Assembly (NCBI RefSeq): GCF_021462225.1
Contig: NC_061817.1
Location: 12,261,936 to 12,325,935 of the forward strand
Length of the DNA: 64,000 nucleotides
From: Girardinichthys multiradiatus
Taxonomy: Eukaryota > Chordata > Actinopteri > Cyprinodontiformes > Goodeidae
Direction of reading: 5' to 3'
The notes beneath the pieces were generated by a model that had not been told where the DNA came from, did not search any database, and saw only the letters and a list, made by a program, of their open reading frames with translations. The number at the start of each line of letters is the position of its first letter. Position 1 is the stretch's first letter. The translations under genes and the position numbers were made by a program. Below, piece after piece: positions 24,250 through 34,426 of the stretch.

Positions 24250-24349
24250 NNNNNNNNNNNNNNNNNNNNNNNNNNNNNNNNNNNNNNNNNNNNNNNNNNN
24301 NNNNNNNNNNNNNNNNNNNNNNNNNNNNNNNNNNNNNNNNNNNNNNNNN
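24250..24349. other. Assembly gap (100 N placeholder) over the 5' LTR start
   Basis: By comparison with the 3' LTR and the TAAGC duplication, the missing sequence should be about 47 bases. Confidence 0.9.
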
Positions 24350-25340
24350 CTATTATTCCCTCTTTTTGCCTTTTGCGGTTTTCAAGTGGTCCAGCAGGTG
24401 GCACTGTTGCTTCAGGTAGTATGGCAGTGTCTCCTGTGTGTGTATGTCGCGTGCGTGACGTCATTACTCAGCGCCAGCAGTTGGTTCCGGTTCGTAAAGG
24501 ACAAGACAATGAGGCATATCAGTGGAAAATGTCTTAAATTGGTAAGGAGACCTAAATATACTCTTTGGAGTTAGTAGACAACGCTGTGATAAGCCTTATA
24601 CTTAAAGATTTATAGTTGATTTACTCAGTAGGAACGGAGATTGCTGTAGATTGACGCCTTACGGTCAGGAAGGAGTTCCTCCTATTGAAACGTGCGGGGC
24701 TACGTGAAGGCGTGAGTGTTTAACAAGGATTATATGGAAACTTTACTAAAGGTTGAGTGGTTACTATTTTGTTCTGTTTACCTACTTCTGTGCAATTGAT
24801 TTGTTCAGAGGGGAGATAGACTGTCCAGGGTTTCTGGTGCGAGTGTCCGCTCCAGTCTGGGCAGGCTGTCAGCCATTTTCAAGTGAGTTCAAGTTGCTAA
24901 TGTAGAAAACAATGTAAAACAGAATGTACTGTGGTTTTGCGCAAATGTAAGTTGAATGACTATTAAGTGGTGTTTTTTTTTTTGTTTATTATAGTACCAC
25001 TATTAAGCCACTACTGTTGTCTTTGGTAGATTTTACTTTTTTTTGTCTCTTATCTGGGTTTTTATTTTTTATTTCCAAAGAAGCCTTGAATAGGTCTGTG
25101 AAGCAGTGTTAAAAGCTAATGTTCTGATCCTGACAAAAGAGAAACTGTAGTTTTTGATTTGAGAAGAACGCACTACTTGAATGTTTTTTTTTTTATATAG
25201 TTGTTTGCAACACATTTACAAAATGCCAAATCAAACCAAACTTAATGCTGTCCCCATTCTGAGGATGGTCGGGAAATAAAAACCCACATTATATTTTGGG
25301 AGCTGTTGGTGTCTGTCCCATCCTTCTACACCTGGTCACA
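24350..25340 (+). repeat. 5' LTR of the gypsy element (first 47 bases hidden in the gap)
   Basis: The visible part aligns end to end with 31193-32184. Differences seen by eye are a substitution near 25015 (attaagcc versus attaggcc), one near 25168 (gagaag versus gagatg) and several poly-T or T-rich length changes. A polyadenylation signal AATAAA lies at 25275-25280, 60 bases before the LTR end. A 62-codon frame at 24386-24574 is identical in both LTRs but has no recognisable product. Confidence 0.93.
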
Positions 25341-25361
25341 TAAACGCCAGCCCTCTCTTTT

Positions 25362-25380
25362 TGGTGTCAGAAGTGGGATT
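25362..25380 (+). promoter_or_regulatory. Primer binding site, tRNA-Leu(CAA) type
   Basis: TGGTGTCAGAAGTGGGATT is complementary to the 3' end (with CCA) of vertebrate tRNA-Leu(CAA) as I remember it. It would prime minus-strand DNA synthesis. It lies 21 bases inside the LTR end, a rather wide offset. Confidence 0.7.
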
Positions 25381-25653
25381 TCCAGGTTGGTTTGGCACTT
25401 GTTGAATTGCCATTTTCTTTATATGTATTATCAAATTTTTATTTGAACTAAAAGACAACAGTAGTGGTGAAGAGGAGTCTCATCTGGTCCGTGAGCGGTG
25501 TAGAGCTTCCAGAGGGGCAGAGTGCGTACGAGTTGAGCTTCAGGAGAGTGACGTAATTGGTAAAGTGCCAGGAACTGCACATCAACCTCTAAGGACGAGG
25601 CCAAGCGACATCACAACTCTAAGAGACTGTGACTCCAACAGAGACTTTCCAAA

Positions 25654-28600
25654 ATGTCAGATAGTGAGGAAGGACAGGGCAGATCCATACCTGGAACGAG
25701 CCAATCAGGAGGTGATTCTGCTGCACCTCCTTTTGAAAGTGCTAATGGCGGTAAACAATTGACACAGTTACAGTCACAAATTACTGAACTGAGTAGAAAA
25801 CATGATGCTGTCATGTCAAGTATTGCTTCTTTGGGTGATGTACCAACAAGGTCCATCGTGTATGTGCCTAGAGAGAAACACATAGTGCCATTTAGTGGTG
25901 ACCCAGGTAAGGATGCTCAATCTGTAGATGAGTTTATTGAAGAGGTTGAGCGGGCTATCAGTTTGAGGGGTCTACGGGAACAAGACCAGGTAGACTTTAT
26001 AATGTCACTCCTAAAAGGTTCTGCGTTAAATGAAGTTAAACTATGTACTCATGGTGAAGCAGTTAAACCCAGTGATTTGCTTTCATACTTGCGTAACGCA
26101 TTTAGAGAAAAACGCACCACACCACAGTTGTTACATGCATTCTATTCACGGCGTCAGTTGGACAGAGAGGACCTGAGAGATTTCTCACATGCACTCTCTC
26201 AGCTTCTTAACTCCGCTTTGTTAATTTCTCCTGATGTGGTTGCTAACCCACAGCTTGCGATGCGGGATCAGTTCATTGAAGGCGTGCGTGACTCCACCCT
26301 CCGCCGCGAGCTCAGAAGACTCATCAGAGAGAAGCCAAGGTCAAGTCTTATTGATGTTCGTGAAGAGGCCATTATGTGGAGCCTTGAAGAACAACCCCGT
26401 AATACAAATGTGGCAAGAAGCAGGAATTTGATTGGTGAAAGTCCCAACAAGCATTCAGGTGCTGAGACCCCCAGCAACACAGAAAGTGAGTTGGCCATGA
26501 CACTCCAGGAAGTTGTAAAAATAATAGCTCAGCAAGGTAAAGCTATTGGAGAGTTAACAAATGCTGTACGTGAATTGACAACCCAAAAAGCTAAACCTAA
26601 TGGAGCAAACCTAAGTAATAGGCCAAAAGTTACACTCAGGTACACTGAAGATGGCCAGCCCATCTGCATAAGATGTGAAGGAGTAGGACACATGGCCAGA
26701 CAATGCTCTGCACGTAGAGCCCCCAGTCAGTCTAACACTCAGCCAAACCGTCACGGTGCAGGGAAACTAGGACCCTCGGTTGCTAGGAGCCGAGCAATGC
26801 GAGGGAAGTCTGAAGGCTCACCCCAGACTTTAACTAAAGAGCGCTTTTTGGAAAATGCAGTAGGAAAATGCCCCACAGTAGACATTAAAATAGATGGTGC
26901 TTCCTTGAAATGCCTTTTTGATTCAGGGAGCAATGTGAGTACCTTAACTGAGGAATTTTTCCGAAACCACCTCCACGGAGAAGACAGAGACATGCACTGT
27001 ACATCTAAATGGCTCAAAATCACAGCTGCTAACAAGCTTCCATTACCCTACCTAGGTTATGTTGAGCTAGATATTGAAGTGATGGGAATCACTATCCCTG
27101 AATGTGGATTTTTGATAATTAAAGAGGACAATGCAGCAGACAGCAAAGGACTTGATTCATCACCACCTGGGATTATCGGAATGAACATCGCTAAACGATG
27201 CAAAGAGCTGATACTCGCTGAGTTTGATGCAGCTCTAGGAGGAGAGCTTGTTTCAGATTGGAGAGAAGCCTGTCAGCAGGTACAGAAGGCAGAACTGGTA
27301 GAAAAGTCAGTGGTGGCGCGTGTAGCTCAAAAAGATAAATGTCACCTGCCTGCTCTATCGGTCTCCACAGTCTATGTTAGAGGCCCTAGGAGACATGGTA
27401 ATGACATCTCTCTGGTGTTAGAACCAGGCAACAACCCACTGCCTGGTGGAGTGATTGTTTTGCCCACAGTAATGTCGGCCAATAGTCATCTTTTCCCAGT
27501 ACAAGTACTAAACTTTTCACAAGGTGATGTGTGGCTCCCAGCTAAAGCCAGGCTAGGTGTTATAACTCCCTGTCAGTGCATAGAAGGTGACCCATATGAA
27601 GTACGGTTTCAGCGCATATCTGTTAACCATGAGGAAGTTACTGTCAACCAGAAGAGCAGCAAAGAGCCCGACAGAGACATACAAACCTTGCTTGATCGGT
27701 TACACCTAGGTGGTACATCTGAGCAGCAGGCAGAGATGAAGTCATTGTTGTTAAAATATGTTGATGTTTTTGCAGTGCATGATGAAGACCTAGGCTACAC
27801 TGACAGGGTTACACATGAAATCCCTGTACTAGATGGAACCCCGGTATCCCAGCCCTATAGGCGGATCCCACCAAACCAGTACAAAGAGGTCAGAAATTAC
27901 ATTTCAGAACTGTTAAGGAAAGGTGTTATTAAGGAGAGCTCCAGTTCTTATGCTTCGCCAATAGTCTTAGTCCGGAAACCCGATGGCAGTTTAAGACTAT
28001 ATGTGGACTACAGAAAACTGAACTCAAAAACCAGGCGTGACGCCTTTCCACTGCCACGCATAGATGAGAGTCTCGATGCACTATGCGGTGCAAAGTTCTT
28101 CTCCAGCATCGACCTGGCGAGTGGCTACCACCAAGTTGCAGTCCATGAGAAAGACAGGCACAAAACGGCTTTCACAACTCCTTTTGGTCTATATGAGTAT
28201 CTACGAATGCCTTTTGGATTATGCAATGCTCCAGCCACCTTTCAACGTTTAATGCAAGCAACAATGAGTGACCTTGTATTTCAGATCGTTTTAGTATACC
28301 TAGACGACCTACTCGTCTTTTCCCAGACCGTCCAGGAGCACCTTGGGAGACTAGAAACAGTTCTTAAAAGATTACAAGAGACAGGTCTGAAAGTAAAAGT
28401 TGAAAAATGTCACTTTCTCCAGTCTGAAGTCAAGTTTCTGGGTCACCAAGTTTCAGCTGAAGGAATCGGCACTGATCCCGATAAAATTAGTGCAGTCAAG
28501 ACATGGCCTACTCCCAGTACAGTAAAGGAGCTCAGATCCTTTTTAAGGTTTTGCAGTTACTACCGGAGATTTATTGAAGGGTTTTCTCAGGTGGCAGGAC

Positions 28601-29763
28601 CTCTCCATGAGGTGGTCAATACCTGTCTTAAGGAGCGCAGCCCAGCCAAAGCTAATCAGTTGTTCCAGTCTGCCTGGACGCCAGAGTGTTTAGGGACCTT
28701 CAATCATCTCAAAGACAAGTTAACCAGTGCCCCCATGCTAGGCTTTGCAGACTTTAGGCTTCCTTTTGTGTTGGAGACGGACGCTAACAACCTGGGATTA
28801 GGTGCAGTTCTACACCAGCTACAGGGGGGAAGAAAAAAAATCATAGCTTATGCGAGTCGTCGACTTAGAGGGGCTGAAAAGAATGATAAAAACTACAGTA
28901 GCATGAAGTTGGAACTTCTTGCATTAAAATGGGCGGTCACAGAGAAGTTTCGGAGTTATCTCCTTGGGTCCAAGTTCACAGTCCTGACAGACAACAACCC
29001 ACTTTGTCATCTTTCCACTGCTAAGTTGGGAGCTATCCAGCAGCGTTGGGTTGCACAATTGGCTGTATTTGATTTCGATGTAAAGTACAGGCCTGGTCAT
29101 TGTAATTCGGCGGCTGATGCCCTTTCCAGACAGCCAGCTTTAAATGAGTCCGACCCTTGCTCAGAGGATGCAGAGTTCGATGGTTGTGTGGCCATATGTG
29201 ACAGCCTTCGGACAGGCACCGGTTTAGATCTTAAGTTAGTAGCTGCAGGGGTTGAGTGTTTTCAGGTGAGGCAGTTAAATGCCTCTGAATCAGACAGTGA
29301 GGAAACAAACAATGAGACACACAAAAACACACCTACACTCCCTAGTTACACTAGAACTGAGCTCCAAAACTTTCAAACTTCCGACCCGACACTTAAGATA
29401 TTAAAAACATTTTGGAACATGAAACGAAGACCCTCCTTTCAAGAAAGGCAAACCTTGCCTAGACCAGTACTCACACTACTGAAACAGTGGCCACGTCTCA
29501 CAGAAAAAGATGGACTCTTGTACCGTGAGATCCAAGATGTTCACCTTGGGAAATGTCACCAGTTGTTACTTGCATGTCTCAAGGAAAAAGTGTTCACTAG
29601 TGTGCATGATCAGATGGGCCACCAAGGTATAGAGCGGACGCTTGGCCTGTTAAAACAGAGATGTTTTTGGGGAGGGATGCATGAAGATGTGGAGCAGTGG
29701 GTGAAGAAGTGCCAGAGATGTGTTTTAACCAAGTTGCCACAGCACCCCAAACGCCATTCTTAG
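25654..29763 (+). CDS. Gag-Pol polyprotein of the gypsy element (Gag, protease, RT, RNase H, integrase N-terminus)
   Basis: A 1369-residue frame. Residues about 70-260 form a retrotransposon Gag capsid region. A CCHC knuckle (CIRCEGVGHMARQC) is at 338-351. The aspartic protease motif DSGS starts at Asp 423. The reverse transcriptase has the fingers motif VDYRKLN, the MPFGLCNAPATFQRLM segment and YLDD at 882-885. RNase H starts at LETDANNLGLGAVL (Asp 1043) with later KLELLALKWAV and TDNNPL. The integrase HHCC zinc domain is complete (His 1318, His 1323, Cys 1353, Cys 1356). Gag and Pol share one frame without a shift. The frame ends just after the zinc domain, where the family normally runs on into the integrase core, so this is a truncation by frameshift. 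The start Met was chosen as the first after the leader. Confidence 0.94.
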   Translation: MSDSEEGQGRSIPGTSQSGGDSAAPPFESANGGKQLTQLQSQITELSRKHDAVMSSIASLGDVPTRSIVYVPREKHIVPFSGDPGKDAQSVDEFIEEVERAISLRGLREQDQVDFIMSLLKGSALNEVKLCTHGEAVKPSDLLSYLRNAFREKRTTPQLLHAFYSRRQLDREDLRDFSHALSQLLNSALLISPDVVANPQLAMRDQFIEGVRDSTLRRELRRLIREKPRSSLIDVREEAIMWSLEEQPRNTNVARSRNLIGESPNKHSGAETPSNTESELAMTLQEVVKIIAQQGKAIGELTNAVRELTTQKAKPNGANLSNRPKVTLRYTEDGQPICIRCEGVGHMARQCSARRAPSQSNTQPNRHGAGKLGPSVARSRAMRGKSEGSPQTLTKERFLENAVGKCPTVDIKIDGASLKCLFDSGSNVSTLTEEFFRNHLHGEDRDMHCTSKWLKITAANKLPLPYLGYVELDIEVMGITIPECGFLIIKEDNAADSKGLDSSPPGIIGMNIAKRCKELILAEFDAALGGELVSDWREACQQVQKAELVEKSVVARVAQKDKCHLPALSVSTVYVRGPRRHGNDISLVLEPGNNPLPGGVIVLPTVMSANSHLFPVQVLNFSQGDVWLPAKARLGVITPCQCIEGDPYEVRFQRISVNHEEVTVNQKSSKEPDRDIQTLLDRLHLGGTSEQQAEMKSLLLKYVDVFAVHDEDLGYTDRVTHEIPVLDGTPVSQPYRRIPPNQYKEVRNYISELLRKGVIKESSSSYASPIVLVRKPDGSLRLYVDYRKLNSKTRRDAFPLPRIDESLDALCGAKFFSSIDLASGYHQVAVHEKDRHKTAFTTPFGLYEYLRMPFGLCNAPATFQRLMQATMSDLVFQIVLVYLDDLLVFSQTVQEHLGRLETVLKRLQETGLKVKVEKCHFLQSEVKFLGHQVSAEGIGTDPDKISAVKTWPTPSTVKELRSFLRFCSYYRRFIEGFSQVAGPLHEVVNTCLKERSPAKANQLFQSAWTPECLGTFNHLKDKLTSAPMLGFADFRLPFVLETDANNLGLGAVLHQLQGGRKKIIAYASRRLRGAEKNDKNYSSMKLELLALKWAVTEKFRSYLLGSKFTVLTDNNPLCHLSTAKLGAIQQRWVAQLAVFDFDVKYRPGHCNSAADALSRQPALNESDPCSEDAEFDGCVAICDSLRTGTGLDLKLVAAGVECFQVRQLNASESDSEETNNETHKNTPTLPSYTRTELQNFQTSDPTLKILKTFWNMKRRPSFQERQTLPRPVLTLLKQWPRLTEKDGLLYREIQDVHLGKCHQLLLACLKEKVFTSVHDQMGHQGIERTLGLLKQRCFWGGMHEDVEQWVKKCQRCVLTKLPQHPKRHS

Positions 29764-31109
29764 CTACCCGTCCACTTGAAGTTGTAGCCACAGATTTCAC
29801 TTCCCTGGAGCGTGCTAAAGACGGTTGTGAGAGTGTACTTGTAGTCACTGATGTGTTCACTAAGTTCAGTCAAGCATTCCCAATGAAAAACCAGAAAGCA
29901 GACACAACTGCCAAAGTCATACTAAAGGAGTGGTTCTTGAAGTACGGTATTCCAGAGCGCTTGCACTCCAACCAAGGTAGAAATTTTGAAAGCGCTGTGA
30001 TTGCAGAACTGTGCAGGCTGTATGGAGTGAAGAAAACCCGCACTACCCCTCATCACCCCCAGGGAAACCCCCAGTGTGAGAGGTTTAACAGAACCTTGCA
30101 TGACCTTCTGAGAACACTGCCTCCTGAGAAAAAGCTACGCTGGCCTGAACACCTTACGGAGCTTGTGTATGCTTACAATGTGACACCACACTCCTCCACA
30201 GGTTACTCTCCCTATTACTTACTGTTTGGCGTACACCTTCACTTGCCGGTTGATGCTCTGTTAGGACAGGAGCAAGCAAAACATGATGGCCCTAATTGGC
30301 TTACAGCACATCGGGAGCGTCTCCAAGACGCACATGGGAAAGCCAGAGAATTTGCAGAAAAGAAAGCCGCCGAAAGAATGGCCCACCACAATGCAAAAGT
30401 ACACTGTCCACCTGTGGAAATAGGACAGTATGTCTATCTTCGTTATCGTCCCATCGGCAGAAATAAGATTCAAGATGCATGGTCATCCACAGTGTATAAA
30501 GTTATGGATGTGCATGGGACAACACACACCGTCGCACCAGTGAAGGGAGGGCCAATAAAGAGAGTACATAGGTCCAATCTACGCCTGTGTGTGGGGCCTA
30601 TACCACCTTCGAGACAGAACCACAAAACAACTACCCCTGTGAGTAAACCTCAAACAGAAGTAGAGTCTGAGTCTATTGAGTCAGAACCCAAGTACCTGTT
30701 GGTGGAACAAGTCCATGAACCTGTTGGTCCATGGTTAGAAGACCTAGGAAATCAGCTCGAGGATGAAAGCAGCGGTGAACAATCACGTGATGCTGAACTG
30801 AGTGACATGCTAGGTGAAGAAATGTTCCCCCAACCAGAACCAGTCGAGAAAAATCCGGGTTTGTTTGAAGCGGAGCCAGACGTGACACCAGTACCTGCTC
30901 CGCGGCGGAGGGTGGGACGAGCAGATACAAGCACGCCTACGCCAACACCACGCAAAAGTGTTAGAACAACTGCTGGCAAAAACAGAAACCCATTTAACTT
31001 ACCTATGACCGCGTGTAATGCTATGTCCTTCACGCCAGATGTATTGTCCCAGGTGTTAGCGGGTATGGTTCTTTACACGTCTAAACTAAATGCTATGGTT
31101 GATGGTTAA
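29697..31109 (+). pseudogene. Integrase catalytic core and C-terminal tail, separated by a frameshift and lacking a catalytic Asp
   Basis: The frame overlaps the upstream one by 67 bases and is shifted as if one base were lost, probably between 29730 and 29760 where a CCCC and an AAA run sit. Counting from the first Met of this frame, the core has Asp 33 (VVATDFT) and Glu 128 (CERFNRTLHDL) at the spacing of a DD35E integrase, but position 92 is Asn (LHSNQG, codon AAC at 29970-29972) where the catalytic Asp belongs. A GPY/F-like module follows (GQYVYLRYRP to RVHRSNLRLC). The tail of about 170 residues is acidic, Pro-rich and probably disordered, with a short hydrophobic end. No chromodomain or envelope is seen. 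As read, the protein cannot integrate DNA. Confidence 0.92.
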
Positions 31110-31132
31110 GAAGTCACAGAGACGTTGACTTC

Positions 31133-31145
31133 AGGCAGGGGAGAA
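31133..31145 (+). promoter_or_regulatory. Polypurine tract
   Basis: AGGCAGGGGAGAA, all purine except one C, abuts the TG that starts the 3' LTR. This is the expected plus-strand primer of an LTR element and fixes the LTR start. Confidence 0.85.
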
Positions 31146-32184
31146 TGTAGCCGGGTGAAATAAATAAATTACTAATTCTAAAACAGAAGTCGCTATTATT
31201 CCCTCTTTTTGCCTTTTGCGGTTTTCAAGTGGTCCAGCAGGTGGCACTGTTGCTTCAGGTAGTATGGCAGTGTCTCCTGTGTGTGTATGTCGCGTGCGTG
31301 ACGTCATTACTCAGCGCCAGCAGTTGGTTCCGGTTCGTAAAGGACAAGACAATGAGGCATATCAGTGGAAAATGTCTTAAATTGGTAAGGAGACCTAAAT
31401 ATACTCTTTGGAGTTAGTAGACAACGCTGTGATAAGCCTTATACTTAAAGATTTATAGTTGATTTACTCAGTAGGAACGGAGATTGCTGTAGATTGACGC
31501 CTTACGGTCAGGAAGGAGTTCCTCCTATTGAAACGTGCGGGGCTACGTGAAGGCGTGAGTGTTTAACAAGGATTATATGGAAACTTTACTAAAGGTTGAG
31601 TGGTTACTATTTTGTTCTGTTTACCTACTTCTGTGCAATTGATTTGTTCAGAGGGGAGATAGACTGTCCAGGGTTTCTGGTGCGAGTGTCCGCTCCAGTC
31701 TGGGCAGGCTGTCAGCCATTTTCAAGTGAGTTCAAGTTGCTAATGTAGAAAACAATGTAAAACAGAATGTACTGTGGTTTTGCGCAAATGTAAGTTGAAT
31801 GACTATTAAGTGGTGTTTTTTTTGTTTATTATAGTACCACTATTAGGCCACTACTGTTGTCTTTGGTAGATTTTATTTTATTTTTGTCTCTTATCTGGGT
31901 TTTTATTTTTTTATTTCCAAAGAAGCCTTGAATAGGTCTGTGAAGCAGTGTTAAAAGCTAATGTTCTGATCCTGACAAAAGAGAAACTGTAGTTTTTGAT
32001 TTGAGATGAACGCACTACTTGAATGTTTTTTTTTTTATATATAGTTGTTTGCAACACATTTACAAAATGCCAAATCAAACCAAACTTAATGCTGTCCCCA
32101 TTCTGAGGATGGTCGGGAAATAAAAACCCACATTATATTTTGGGAGCTGTTGGTGTCTGTCCCATCCTTCTACACCTGGTCACA
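31146..32184 (+). repeat. 3' LTR of the gypsy element (complete)
   Basis: It starts TGTAGCCGGGTG directly after the polypurine tract and ends GGTCACA before the TAAGC target copy. AATAAA is at 32119-32124. The first 47 bases (31146-31192) have no visible counterpart at the 5' end because of the N gap. Confidence 0.93.
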
Positions 32185-32189
32185 TAAGC
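32185..32189. repeat. Right target-site duplication of the gypsy element (TAAGC)
   Basis: It directly follows the CA that ends the 3' LTR and matches 24245-24249. Confidence 0.75.
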
Positions 32190-33130
32190 TTAGGGACGTC
32201 CCGCTGGGAAATGCCTTTGGGCTGCCAGCAGAGGAGGTGACTGCTGGTTCACAATGAAACACTGCAGCCAACAGGATTACACAAAATACCTGCTGCTCCT
32301 GCCTGCTCCTCTGATAGGTGACGTCAGTCCGTGGGTGTGTGTAGCTAAAGTAAGGGGGGCAAAGACTGGAAGTACGGCTTTAACCATACAAGTTTATGTT
32401 TTAATTCTCCCACAGGCCCTTCATACTGAAGAGATGAACAGAGAAATGACATGGCATTAAATTCTTTTCCTAAGAATCATACTGGAAACATCAGATAAAG
32501 GCTGACAAATCTTTTAACTCAACATCTGACGCCCTGGCTTTAATTCAGTCTAATTCAATCAGCAGCTCTATGTATGGATGTGTGTGTTTAATTCTGAACA
32601 TGATCCTGTGATTGACTTACAGATTAACGTCTGCCTCTAGAAGTAGCTATTCAGCTTCTGTTTGAGTGACAGAGTGAGAAAACAAGCATAAACTTTATGT
32701 TGAATTCCACCTTACAGGCAGAGGTTTTCCAGAATTAAGCGAAGTGCAACAAAATCAAGCAGGAGAATGTAAAAAGAAAATACCGTTTGCCTTACAATAC
32801 CAGGTAATTTGGATTAAAAAATCATCAAAGCTATCCTGACTGTTAATCCGCCAAATATTCTGTACATTAAAAAACAATCTTGTGGTACAAAAGTATAAGT
32901 CAGGAGAAGAATACAAAACATTCATACAAGATTTGTGGCTGTAATAATGCACGAAAAATAGGAAACCTCATAGAATATTCAGTTCTTTAATAAAAAATGT
33001 TCACACATTGATGTCAAATCTAACTTTTTTATATCAGGTATAGAAAATTTTTAATTGCCCTCAAACAATTACATTTAATATTGTTTTACTTATTAAACAA
33101 AAGATATCAACAAAAAAAGGTTTTTTGAAT
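32190..33130. other. Right flank of the gypsy insertion
   Basis: Positions 32190-32460 are moderately GC-rich with a 68-codon frame lacking motifs. The rest is AT-rich. Nothing is recognised. Confidence 0.4.
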
Positions 33131-34426
33131 TAGTTAGTTAGCACACCTCATCCCATTACAACTCCTCTTATAACTAGTCTCATCCCCATTTGCTGAAATA
33201 ACCAGTGAGACTCTTCTTGTCATGTACCAGTCTGAGAAATATTCAACCCACTCAGCAGGACCCAGTGAGCTGGCCAGCTCCTGCTGCAGCAAAACATCTT
33301 CAAACCATGAATCTTCCAACACCAGCCTTCAGAGCTGGTTTGACGATATTTTCCTAGAATGCTGTATTTGTTTCCTACAAACGTCCTGTGTCTTGGTGTC
33401 CAAATAATTGATTATTTGACACATTGTTCAAAGAACAGTATTCCAAAAATCCTGGCCTTTGTGTTTTCTGAGGAAAACTGGACAACAAGAATTTCAAATG
33501 TGCACATTCTCTTTCTGATTGTACAGGCCTGCATGGTCATACCAATAATAGCAGGAAACTGCTGTCAGTCCTGTGATAACATTTGAGGGGTTTCTAAAAC
33601 GTATTTTAACATCTTGTGGACTGCTTTCATGGTGAACTTGCTTTATCAGCTAATCTCGACAAAAGCAGTTTTTTCTTTTTAATATTCTCCACTTGTAGAT
33701 TATGTTCCCTACAGTGGAATGGCTGACCTCTTCAACCCCCTAACCAGACTCATAACCTGCATCAATCTTCTTTCTGAAGGCCTGAGAGACCTCTTTGGAT
33801 CTCCCCACGGTGTTCACTCTCACTAAACAGTCAGGAAAACATCAAACTAAATGTGTGAGGTTTAAGCAAGGTAAACATCCTTTAAAATACTTTGTAATGA
33901 TGTTCTAATCATGTGCCCCTGTGGAACATCTGTGGGAAATTTAAGCCATTTTAAGTGGGAATGATATGTGGGTATCCTAGTTTATTCCTCATCATAAAGC
34001 CATTTTAACAGAAAAATGTAAGTTATTCTTATTTTTATTGTTTACTAATATTACAAATTTTTTCTAGTATAGTTTTAATTAATATTTACCATCCATATGT
34101 CCAAATAGGTAAAGAAAACAACAACTTTTAAGCAGGTATTAAACATACTTTTCATTGAGCTGACATTTCTGTATCAAAAAGGTTCTCTTTGTATTGGTCA
34201 GATGTAATATTCTAAATTTATATGTAGTGTTTTTAGCATTTGTAAGTGAAAAGGCTCATGATTCCAAAGGGTATATTTAGTCAAAAAAGAATGTTGTGCA
34301 TCATCAAAAACACACCAAAGAAAAACATGGTGGTAGCATTATAATTCTTTCATCTGAAAGACCTGGTGCTTTCAAATTTAGATTTAATTTATAAACAATT
34401 CCAGTCAGTTCTCCACGAAAACATAC
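33131..34426 (-). mobile_element. Tc1-like relic, minus orientation
   Basis: Motifs of another Tc1 subfamily appear in reverse: gcagcaaaacatcttcaaac (33285), ctttggatctccccacggtg (33793) and aacatggtggtagcattata (34324). Orientation changes suggest several overlapping insertions. No frame is intact. Confidence 0.5.

Larger units (their letters stand above)
24250..32184 (+). mobile_element. Ty3/gypsy LTR retrotransposon, nearly complete, recently inserted
   Basis: The element has two LTRs of about 1039 bp, a tRNA-Leu-type primer site, one long gag-pro-pol frame broken once inside integrase, a polypurine tract (31133-31145) and a 5-bp target duplication TAAGC (24245-24249 and 32185-32189). The LTRs begin TGTAGCC and end GGTCACA, although the first 47 bases of the 5' copy fall in the assembly gap. 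The domain order protease, RT, RNase H, integrase with no integrase-first arrangement places it in Ty3/gypsy. There is no envelope gene. The clade was not resolved. LTR differences are a few substitutions and homopolymer-length changes, so the insertion is young. Confidence 0.95.

Noticed and set aside
24386..24574. A 62-codon frame, identical in both LTRs (also 31229-31417), as a possible LTR-encoded peptide
   Set aside because: Identity follows from LTR duplication itself. The frame has no domain and the composition is that of the surrounding LTR.
29720..29763. Programmed -1 frameshift joining the two pol frames
   Set aside because: The shift lies inside integrase rather than at a gag-pol or pro-pol border, no classical slippery heptamer fits the zero frame, and the core also lacks a catalytic Asp. 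Decay is simpler.
31109..31145. An envelope gene downstream of pol, which would make the element a retrovirus
   Set aside because: Only 36 bases separate the pol stop from the 3' LTR, and the pol tail has no signal peptide or fusion-type segment.
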